Assembly: GCA_026415155.1 (NCBI GenBank)
Contig: JAOAHQ010000067.1
Span: forward strand, 149,693 to 213,692
Direction of reading: 5' to 3'
DNA from: Rhodocyclaceae bacterium
GTDB taxonomy: Bacteria; Pseudomonadota; Gammaproteobacteria; Burkholderiales; Rhodocyclaceae
Length of the DNA: 64,000 nucleotides
Position 1 is the first letter of the stretch. Every line of letters starts with the position of its first letter. A program made the position numbers and the translations under genes. This document shows positions 55,586-64,000 of this stretch, piece after piece. The notes below the pieces were generated by a model, which did not search any database, was not told where the DNA came from, and was given only the letters and a program-made list of their open reading frames with translations.

Positions 55586-56079
55586 AGGTGTTTGGAATAG
55601 CGGGCTCTTCCGGTTCGGGCAAGACGACGCTGATCGAGAAGCTGATTCCGCGGTTTACGGCGCGCGGCTTGCGCGTTTCGCTGATCAAGCATACGCATCA
55701 TCATTTCGATGTCGATCGGCCTGGCAAGGATTCCTACCGCCACCGCGAAGCGGGCGCGCAGGAGGTGCTTCTCACTTGCGAGAAGCGCTGGGTGCTGATG
55801 CACGAGCTGCGCGGCGCGCCCGAGCCGACCTTGGAGGAGCAATTGCGTGTGCTTTCACCTTGTGATCTCGTGCTCGTCGAAGGCTTCAAACAGACGCCGA
55901 TCTCGAAGCTCGAGGTCTATCGCCCCGCCCACGGCAGGCCACCCTTGTGGCCCGGAAACCCAAGCATCGTCGCCGTGGCGACGAACGAGCGCATCGACTG
56001 CCCGCGGCCAATCCTCGATCTCGACGATCCCGATTCAATCGCCCAATTCATCCTCGATTATCTGGAGCGCCCATGTTGA
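55582..56079 (+). CDS. mobB: Molybdopterin-guanine dinucleotide biosynthesis protein B
   Basis: 165 residues, GTP-binding accessory protein of bis-MGD synthesis. P-loop GSSGSGKTTLIEKL at the N-terminus, the conserved SLIKHTHHHFDVD and the Walker B-like DLVLVEGFK. It is coupled to the ATP-grasp-like gene upstream and overlaps moeA by seven bases. Confidence 0.93.
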   Translation: MKVFGIAGSSGSGKTTLIEKLIPRFTARGLRVSLIKHTHHHFDVDRPGKDSYRHREAGAQEVLLTCEKRWVLMHELRGAPEPTLEEQLRVLSPCDLVLVEGFKQTPISKLEVYRPAHGRPPLWPGNPSIVAVATNERIDCPRPILDLDDPDSIAQFILDYLERPC

Positions 56080-57275
56080 GCTTTGATGAAGCCCTCGCGC
56101 GCCTGCTCGATGCCGCCTTGCCGGTGGCCGAGATCCGCAGCGTGCCGCTGGCCGCCGCCTGTGGCCGCGTGCTCGCCCAGTCCCAGTTTTCCAGCCAGGA
56201 CGTGCCACCGCTCGACAATGCGGCGATGGATGGCTATGCCTTGCGCTGCGCCGATGTGCCTGTGGCAGGGACTGCCCTGCCTATTTCCCAGCGCATTCCC
56301 GCTGGCAGCGTCGGCGCGCCGCTCATGCCGGGCACGGCGGCACGCATCTTCACCGGCGCGCCGGTGCCGCCGGGGGCGGATGCCGTCGTGATGCAGGAGC
56401 TCGCCGAACCCGCTGCCGAAGGGCGGGTCCTTATCCAGGAAGTGCCCAAGCCCGGCCAGCACATCCGCCGTGCCGGCGAGGACATTGCCGCGGGCGCCGA
56501 AATCCTGCCGGCCGGCATCCGCTTGGGGCCGGCCCACCTCGGGCTTGCCGCCTCGGTGGGGTTGGCGGCGCTGCCAGTCTATCGCCGCTTGCGCGTGGCG
56601 CTTCTGTCGACGGGGAATGAGCTTGCCGAGCCGGGCGAGCCGCTCGCGCCGGGGCAGATCTACAATGCAAACCGCCATTTCCTGCGTCCGCTCCTCGAGG
56701 GCTTTGGTTGCGAAGTCAGGGACTTGGGCCGCGTGCCGGACGATTTGGCGGCTCTTCGGCAGGCTCTACGCCAGGCCGCGGCGGAAAACGATCTGATCGT
56801 CTCCACGGGCGGCGTATCGGTAGGCGAAGCCGATCACGTCAAGGCCGCCGTCGAGGCCGAAGGGGAGCTCGAGCTCTGGAAGATCGCCATCAAGCCGGGC
56901 AAGCCGCTCGCCTTCGGCAAAGTCGGCGCTGGCGGGACGGCCTTCATCGGCCTGCCGGGCAATCCCGTGGCGAGTTTCGTCACCTGCTTGCTGCTCGTGC
57001 GGCCCTTCGTCTTGAAACGCATGGGAATGACCCAGTGGCGGCCGCGCCGGCGGCGCGTGTTGGCCGCCTCATCCTGGCCCAAAGCAGACAAGCGGCGCGA
57101 ATTCCTGCGCGCGCGGCTCGATGGCGAGGGGCGGGCCGAACTTTTTCCAAATCAAGGCTCTGGGGTGCTCTCGTCCTGCGTCTGGGCCGAGGGCCTCATC
57201 GACAACCCGCCCGGGCGCGCTTTTGCCGCCGGCGATGAGGTCGAGTTCATCGCCTTGGCCGATCTGATGGGGTAA
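56073..57275 (+). CDS. moeA: Molybdopterin molybdenumtransferase
   Basis: 400 residues; inserts molybdate into adenylylated molybdopterin. Conserved PPLDNAAMDGYALR, RIFTGAPVPPGADAVVMQE, STGNEL, STGGVSVGEADH and GLPGNPVASFV motifs are all present. Just before GLPGNP, residues about 283-290 read KVGAGGTA, encoded by an exact copy of the 24-base element. Homologues have a shorter segment here, so about two residues are added close to the active-site domain. Confidence 0.94.
   Translation: MLSFDEALARLLDAALPVAEIRSVPLAAACGRVLAQSQFSSQDVPPLDNAAMDGYALRCADVPVAGTALPISQRIPAGSVGAPLMPGTAARIFTGAPVPPGADAVVMQELAEPAAEGRVLIQEVPKPGQHIRRAGEDIAAGAEILPAGIRLGPAHLGLAASVGLAALPVYRRLRVALLSTGNELAEPGEPLAPGQIYNANRHFLRPLLEGFGCEVRDLGRVPDDLAALRQALRQAAAENDLIVSTGGVSVGEADHVKAAVEAEGELELWKIAIKPGKPLAFGKVGAGGTAFIGLPGNPVASFVTCLLLVRPFVLKRMGMTQWRPRRRRVLAASSWPKADKRREFLRARLDGEGRAELFPNQGSGVLSSCVWAEGLIDNPPGRAFAAGDEVEFIALADLMG
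56919..56942 (+). repeat. 24-base dispersed element, copy 11 (inside moeA)
   Basis: Exact match to the commonest form. Codon register, encoding KVGAGGTA directly before the conserved GLPGNP loop. Confidence 0.88.
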
Positions 57276-57277
57276 AG

Positions 57278-57523
57278 ATGAGCGTGAAGCTTTTGTATTT
57301 CGCCAGCCTGCGCGAGGCGCTCGGGCTCGCTGAGGAGAGCATCGAATTGCCGCCGGGGGTGGCGACGGTCGGGGCGCTGCGCGCTTGGCTTGCCAAGCGC
57401 CATGCGCCGCTCGCGACGACGAAAAACCTGCGCGCCGCCGTCAATCAGAAAATGGCCGGCATGGAGGCCGCCATCCGCGATGGTGACGAGATCGCCTTCT
57501 TTCCGCCCGTGACCGGAGGCTGA
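57278..57523 (+). CDS. moaD: Molybdopterin synthase small subunit
   Basis: 81 residues, ubiquitin-like sulfur carrier ending in the required Gly-Gly (PPVTGG). Starts two bases after moeA and is followed directly by moaE. Confidence 0.93.
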   Translation: MSVKLLYFASLREALGLAEESIELPPGVATVGALRAWLAKRHAPLATTKNLRAAVNQKMAGMEAAIRDGDEIAFFPPVTGG

Positions 57524-57524
57524 G

Positions 57525-57980
57525 GTGGACGAAATCAGCGTCCAAGCGGCGGATTTCGATCCGGGCGGCGAGATTGCTGCGCTCTCATGGGGCGATGCGG
57601 GCGCCGTGGCGAGCTTCGTCGGCCTCGTGCGGCAAGACGGCGCGGTCACGGCGATGACGCTCGAACACTATCCAGGCATGACGGAGGCGGCGCTTGCCGA
57701 CATCGTCGTCGCGGCGCGGGCGCGCTGGCCGCTCCTCGCCGTGCGCATCGTCCATCGCATCGGCCGCCTCCTGCCGGGCGAGCGCATCGTCTTCGTCGGC
57801 GTGGCCGCCGCGCATCGCCACGCCGCCTTCGCCGCCTGCGAATTCATCATGGATTACCTCAAGACCCAGGCGCCATTCTGGAAGAAAGAGGAGACGCTCG
57901 CGGGCGCCCGATGGGTCGAGGCGCGCGAGTCGGACGAGCGCGCCGCCCAGCGATGGCAGGACGGCGTGACCGACGGCTAA
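57525..57980 (+). CDS. moaE: Molybdopterin synthase large subunit
   Basis: 151 residues. Conserved ASFVGLVR, LEHYPGMTEA, HRIGRLLPGE, AAAHRHAAFAACEF and the catalytic Lys region APFWKKE. It uses MoaD thiocarboxylate to convert precursor Z to molybdopterin. GTG start. Last gene of the cofactor operon, convergent with the phasin gene five bases away. Confidence 0.94.
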   Translation: MDEISVQAADFDPGGEIAALSWGDAGAVASFVGLVRQDGAVTAMTLEHYPGMTEAALADIVVAARARWPLLAVRIVHRIGRLLPGERIVFVGVAAAHRHAAFAACEFIMDYLKTQAPFWKKEETLAGARWVEARESDERAAQRWQDGVTDG

Positions 57981-57985
57981 GCAGC

Positions 57986-58486
57986 CTACTTTTTCTTTGC
58001 CTGGGCCGACATGCCGCTCAAAGCAGCGGCCGAAGCCTCGATGATCTGCTCGAAGGCGCGATTGGCACTTGCCATCGCCTGCTGCATCGCCTCGAACAGG
58101 TTGGCGTGCTGGCCCGGCAGCGTCTTGAAGAAGTTCTGGAAGGCATCGGCCATTTCCTGGCTGCCGGCGGCGAGCTGCTCGGTGAGCAGGCGTGAGAACT
58201 CGAGACGCGCCTCGTTGCCGATTTCCGCCACCTGCTGGGCGGCGTGCATCATCTTCTGTGCCGTCTCCTGCGCATACTGGGCGCGCAGCTTGAGTACCTC
58301 CTGCGCGTCCTTCGCGTTCGCCTGGGCGCGGGCATTTTCGACGCCGTCATTGAAGAGCTCGCGGGCGAGCTCGTTTTGCAAGGCGACGACGCGCTGAGAA
58401 TTCTCGATTGCCAGCTGCGCCAGCCGCATCGCGGCTTCCATGTTCTTGCGATGGAGTTCGCTGAATTGCTCGTGCTTGCCTGCCAT
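57986..58486 (-). CDS. Phasin family protein
   Basis: 166 residues, mainly amphipathic helix with no Cys and an Ala/Gln-rich composition (for example HAAQQVAEIGNEARLEFSRLL), ending AQAKKK. Phasins coat polyhydroxyalkanoate granules. A GGAGG site precedes the ATG. A PhoB-like box with a TAGATT -10 lies upstream, so phosphate limitation may raise expression. The neighbouring CoA-transferase fits acyl-CoA and PHA metabolism. Confidence 0.85.
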   Translation of the reverse strand: MAGKHEQFSELHRKNMEAAMRLAQLAIENSQRVVALQNELARELFNDGVENARAQANAKDAQEVLKLRAQYAQETAQKMMHAAQQVAEIGNEARLEFSRLLTEQLAAGSQEMADAFQNFFKTLPGQHANLFEAMQQAMASANRAFEQIIEASAAALSGMSAQAKKK

Positions 58487-58520
58487 GGTGGCCTCCCTCC
58501 GGGTCGTTACGAACGCGTCC

Positions 58521-58554
58521 AATCTAGCACGGGCGGCTGACGGAAATCTGACTG
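58521..58554 (-). promoter_or_regulatory. PhoB-like box and -10 upstream of phasin gene
   Basis: Minus strand CAGTCAG-ATTT-CCGTCAG (58537-58554), ten bases, then TAGATT (58521-58526), the same -10 as pstS and phoX. Half-sites match CTGTCAT at five of seven each. The predicted leader is about 28 bases. Confidence 0.5.
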
Positions 58555-58568
58555 GGATCAAAAAAGCG

Positions 58569-60176
58569 TCATATTCCGGCCGCAAGGCCTATCGGCGCAG
58601 GCAGAAAGAGGCGCGCGTCCATAAGGCGCGGCGTGCCATCGATGACGGGGCGAAACTCCATCTGGGCGAGGATGTCGCGTTCGAGATCGATGCCCGGGGC
58701 GATTTCGATGAGTTCCAGGCCTGCCGCGCCGAGGCGGAAGACGCAGCGCTCGGTGACATAGAGCACGTGCTGGCCGCGCTGGCGGGCATGGGCGCCGCTG
58801 AAGGTGCGGTGCTCGACCTCCCGCACGAACTTTTTCACCTGGCCTTCCTTGAGGATGCCTAGGCGGCCGTTTTCGATGGCGATTTCGAGGCCGCCGGCCG
58901 TGAAGGTGCCGACGAAGACGACCTGACGGGCATTTTGCGAGATGTTGATGAAGCCGCCGGCGCCGGCAAGCCGCGGCCCGAACTTGCTCACGTTGAGATT
59001 GCCGGCCGCATCGGCTTGCGCGAGGCCCAGGAAGGCGATGTCGAGCCCGCCGCCGTCATAAAAGTCGAACTGGCTGGGCTGGTCGATGATCGCCTCGGTG
59101 TTGGTCGCCGCACCGAAGTTGAGGCCGCCGGCCGGAATGCCGCCGATGACGCCGGGCTCGGCCGTCATCGTCATGGCATCGAGGATCCGCTCTTCGGCGG
59201 CAACGGCGGCGATGCCTTCCGGCATGCCGATGCCGAGATTCACCACGACCCCGCGCTTGAGCTCCAAGGCGGCGCGCCGGGCGATGATCTTGCGCTCGTC
59301 GAGCGCCATCGGCGGAATCGCCGAGAGCGGCACCTTGATCTCGCCGGAAAAGGCGGGACTATAAGGTTCGGCGAAGGTTTGCATGTGGTATTCGGGCTTT
59401 TCGGCCACCACCACCGCATCGACGAGGATGCCGGGAATCTTCACCTGGCGCGGATTGAGGCTGCCGCGCGCCGCGATGCGCTCGACCTGGCAGATGACGA
59501 TGCCGCCCGAATTGTGCGCGGCCATCGCGATCGCCTGCGCTTCGAGCGTCAGCGCTTCTTTTTCCATCGTCACGTTGCCATCCTCGTCCGCCGTCGTGCC
59601 GCGGATCAGGCCCACCTGGATCGGAAAGGCCTTGTAGAAGAGATACTCGGCGCCATCGAGCTCGATGAGCCGGACGAGGTCTTCCTGGGTGCGGGCGTTG
59701 AGCTTGCCGCCGCCGAAGCGCGGATCGACGAAGGTGCCGAGGCCCACTTTCGTCAGCGTGCCGGGCTTGCCGGCGGCGATGTCGCGAAAAAGATGCGTGA
59801 TGACGCCCTGGGGCAGGTTCCAGGCCTCGATGCGGTTGCCGACGGCCAGTTCCTGCAGGCGCGGCGCCAGTCCCCAATGGCCACCGATCACGCGGGCGAC
59901 GAGACCCTCATGGCCCAAGTGGTTGAGGCCGCGGTTTCTCCCATCGCCCTGGCCGGCGGCATAGACGAGGCCGAGATGGCGCGGTGCGCCTTCTTCGAGG
60001 AAGCGCTCTTCGAGCGCCACGGCAAGGTTTTCGGCGAAGCCGATGCCGACAAAGCCGCCGGTGGCCACCATGTCGCCATCGCGGATAAGACTTACGGCTT
60101 CGCGGGCGGTCATCACCTTGCCCGTCGGGCGCGACTGTAGGAAAGCCAGTTGAGGGGGCTTTGCCCGGCCGATCAT
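58569..60176 (-). CDS. Acyl-CoA:carboxylate CoA-transferase (propionate CoA-transferase type)
   Basis: 535 residues, single-chain family I CoA-transferase with two fused halves. The N-terminal half has [17 protein letters not shown], the C-terminal half GIGMPEGI and [14 protein letters not shown], where the catalytic Glu is expected. It moves CoA between short-chain acids such as acetate and propionate. The annotated ATG overlaps the VapC stop by four bases; a Met 21 codons later (MTAREAV) matches the usual family start and may be the true one. It may share a transcript with phasin, which also has its own promoter. Confidence 0.85.
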   Translation of the reverse strand: MIGRAKPPQLAFLQSRPTGKVMTAREAVSLIRDGDMVATGGFVGIGFAENLAVALEERFLEEGAPRHLGLVYAAGQGDGRNRGLNHLGHEGLVARVIGGHWGLAPRLQELAVGNRIEAWNLPQGVITHLFRDIAAGKPGTLTKVGLGTFVDPRFGGGKLNARTQEDLVRLIELDGAEYLFYKAFPIQVGLIRGTTADEDGNVTMEKEALTLEAQAIAMAAHNSGGIVICQVERIAARGSLNPRQVKIPGILVDAVVVAEKPEYHMQTFAEPYSPAFSGEIKVPLSAIPPMALDERKIIARRAALELKRGVVVNLGIGMPEGIAAVAAEERILDAMTMTAEPGVIGGIPAGGLNFGAATNTEAIIDQPSQFDFYDGGGLDIAFLGLAQADAAGNLNVSKFGPRLAGAGGFINISQNARQVVFVGTFTAGGLEIAIENGRLGILKEGQVKKFVREVEHRTFSGAHARQRGQHVLYVTERCVFRLGAAGLELIEIAPGIDLERDILAQMEFRPVIDGTPRLMDARLFLPAPIGLAAGI

Positions 60177-60571
60177 GACTGCCTACCTGCGCTGGCAGGG
60201 GTTTTGGGGATGAGGACGACGCCCGGAAGATGGGCGAAATGGCTATCGCAGGTGAGCAAGTCGGCGCCCCATTCCCGGGCGGTGGCATAGACCACGGCAT
60301 CGGCTGTCGCAAGGCGGTATTGGCGATGGAGGTCGGCCGCAAGCAACGCCAGCCGCGTGTCGAGCGGCGCGACGACGCATTGTTGCGTGTAGGCGATCAT
60401 CTGATCGGCGGCTTCTTCGCCGACTTCGCGGGTCGGCCATTTTGCGAGCTCGAACTGCACGAGCGTGGGTACGATGCACTGCGCCCGTGCTGGGATTTCC
60501 TGCGCGAGCCGTTCGCGCAGCGGGCTATCGATGAGCCATTCGATCCAGGCCGAGGTGTCGATGACCCGCAT
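60173..60571 (-). CDS. vapC: VapC-type PIN-domain toxin (module 3)
   Basis: 132 residues. PIN acidic residues in [31 protein letters not shown] and LLTCDSHF. The start overlaps the antitoxin stop by one base (TGATG), and the stop overlaps the CoA-transferase ATG. The last dozen residues extend past the usual VapC end. Confidence 0.87.
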   Translation of the reverse strand: MRVIDTSAWIEWLIDSPLRERLAQEIPARAQCIVPTLVQFELAKWPTREVGEEAADQMIAYTQQCVVAPLDTRLALLAADLHRQYRLATADAVVYATAREWGADLLTCDSHFAHLPGVVLIPKTPASAGRQS

Positions 60572-60783
60572 CAGCAACGGTCTTGCCGGTCGCGGTAACC
60601 TTCGGGGTTCGCCCCGGCCGCCAGGCCCGCGAGCTGTTCGAGTTCCGGCACCGGCATCAGCAGCACGCCTTTGCCTTTGGGGATGAAGACGAATTCCTGT
60701 CCCGCCTGCCAATGCAGATCGTCGCGAATGGCCTTGGGGATGGAAATCTGATACTTGCTCGACAAGATGGCCGTGGCGCTCAT
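60571..60783 (-). CDS. vapB: VapB/AbrB-family antitoxin (module 3)
   Basis: 70 residues with an AbrB fold (ILSSKYQISIPKAIRDDLHWQAGQ). Partner of the VapC gene that starts in its stop codon. The short region to clpB upstream holds divergent promoters. Confidence 0.85.
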   Translation of the reverse strand: MSATAILSSKYQISIPKAIRDDLHWQAGQEFVFIPKGKGVLLMPVPELEQLAGLAAGANPEGYRDRQDRC

Positions 60784-60845
60784 GGTGGCGTGAGGATCGC
60801 TGTGAGTCTCGCAAAGAGTATAACAGGCAGTATCGAGCCCGACTC

Positions 60846-60873
60846 GTTGAAAACCCTCGGCCAATCCCAATGT
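60846..60873 (+). promoter_or_regulatory. Sigma32-type heat-shock promoter of clpB
   Basis: GTTGAAA (60846-60852), 13 bases, then CCCAATGT (60866-60873). This is close to the sigma32 consensus CTTGAAA and CCCCATNT with correct spacing, about 30 bases before the clpB ATG. Confidence 0.8.
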
Positions 60874-60901
60874 TGGGAGTAACGTCATTTGGGAGTCCAC
60901 C

Positions 60902-63502
<2,601 letters not shown>

Positions 63503-63537
63503 TGACGGGGAGGGCAGCGCTTGCCCTCCCTGACCGC

Positions 63538-63768
63538 TCAAACGATTTCGAGGCGGCGCTCGATGCGTTCCTTGAGCCGGTCGATCAGATGGCGATCATG
63601 GACGATTTCGGCGTAGTTGAAGGCTTCGTCACGCGCGATGCGCGCCAGCGCCGTTTCGATCTGACCGAGCCGAGCGATGATCTCGGCGTCTCGCTCGCGG
63701 CTTGCGGCTAGCTCGCCCTGAATCTTCTTCAGGTGTTCGAGGATCAGGTTGTCGATCTGTTCGCTCAT
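63538..63768 (-). CDS. Small coiled-coil protein of unknown function
   Basis: 76 residues, almost entirely heptad-patterned helix (DNLILEHLKKIQGELAASRE, then ARLGQIETALARIA), similar in appearance to many short hypothetical coiled-coil proteins. No enzymatic motif. A GGAGG site precedes the ATG. Convergent with clpB. The next bases upstream are the left end of miniature element A, copy 2, which may have altered its promoter. Confidence 0.7.
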   Translation of the reverse strand: MSEQIDNLILEHLKKIQGELAASRERDAEIIARLGQIETALARIARDEAFNYAEIVHDRHLIDRLKERIERRLEIV

Positions 63769-63791
63769 CGAGGCCTCCGCGGCAAGTGTAA

Positions 63792-64000
63792 TTCAACCCA
63801 GATTGTCCATTGGAACGCGAGCGGATTGCGCAGGCGAGGGCGAGGCGATGGCGGGCCGGGCGACGAGCCCATAGCGGGGTCTATGGGCGAGGAGCGTGGG
63901 CTGGCAGCGCCCGTCCGCAGCCCGCAAGCCGCCGCGTAGGGCACTGCCAAGGCGGTTTTGCCTCATCTTCGCTCGCAAGCCCGGTCTAATGGACAATCTG
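63792..64000. mobile_element. Miniature inverted-repeat element A, copy 2 (reaches window end)
   Basis: Same terminal repeat as the copy at 11867 (left TTCAACCCAGATTGTCCATT; right end AATGGACAATCTG at the last base of the window) and a related interior of about 200 bases. The internal hairpin at 63867-63888 pairs GCCCATAG with CTATGGGC; in copy 1 the outer bases are GTCC with GGAC, so one pair has changed on both sides. No coding frame is supported. Confidence 0.75.

Overview
The window is about 64 kb of high-GC chromosome that reads as a free-living betaproteobacterium. The main support is the linkage tpiA-secG-tRNA-Leu(GAG)-nuoABCDEFGHIJKLMN, together with a glmM end, a phasin/CoA-transferase pair and an octaheme cytochrome operon. 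I cannot place it below class with confidence. Coding density is very high, with many 1-8 base gene overlaps and several GTG starts. No phage, CRISPR array, rRNA or intact insertion sequence was seen; mobile DNA is limited to three families of small non-coding inverted-repeat elements.

Layout. 1-6.7 kb: the end of glmM, a VapBC module, then a three-gene signalling operon (REC-PAS-GGDEF, hybrid kinase, REC-HD-GYP). 6.8-13.2 kb: a miniature element, a TlpA-like protein, a second toxin-antitoxin pair, a DUF302 / octaheme cytochrome / cytochrome b operon behind an FNR-like site, another miniature element, and arginase. 13.2-26.6 kb: a signalling block (PAS protein, membrane HD-GYP, EAL-CBS-GGDEF, cyclic-nucleotide-binding protein, REC-PP2C, GGDEF-EAL), then a PhoX-like phosphatase, a desaturase, a phytase-like protein and a small lipoprotein. 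26.7-30.3 kb, minus strand: glycosyltransferase, diacylglycerol kinase, PlcP-type metallophosphatase and a second glycosyltransferase. 30.6-34.5 kb: pstSCAB. 34.5-50.4 kb: tpiA, secG, tRNA-Leu and the complete 14-gene complex I operon. 50.4-64 kb: metY, a DinG-type helicase, a DUF4160/DUF2442 pair, an ATP-grasp-like gene with mobB-moeA-moaD-moaE, phasin, CoA-transferase, a third VapBC pair, heat-shock clpB, and a second copy of one miniature element at the window edge.

Two themes link these genes. First, phosphate: four convincing and several weaker PhoB-type boxes share one geometry (7-base half-site, 4, 7-base half-site, exactly 10 bases, then a -10). They precede pstS, phoX, a PAS protein and a REC-PP2C/GGDEF-EAL pair, and more weakly the membrane HD-GYP gene, the cyclic-nucleotide protein, the lipoprotein, the phasin and the glycolipid operon. 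The region therefore looks like a phosphate-starvation island joining Pi uptake, phosphoester scavenging, membrane-lipid replacement and c-di-GMP signalling. Second, a 24-base sequence occurs twelve times, four times between genes and eight times inside genes. Inside genes it always sits in codon register and adds a peptide such as KVGAGGTA to ClpB, MoeA, NuoG (twice), a histidine kinase and others. It is the most unusual feature of the window.
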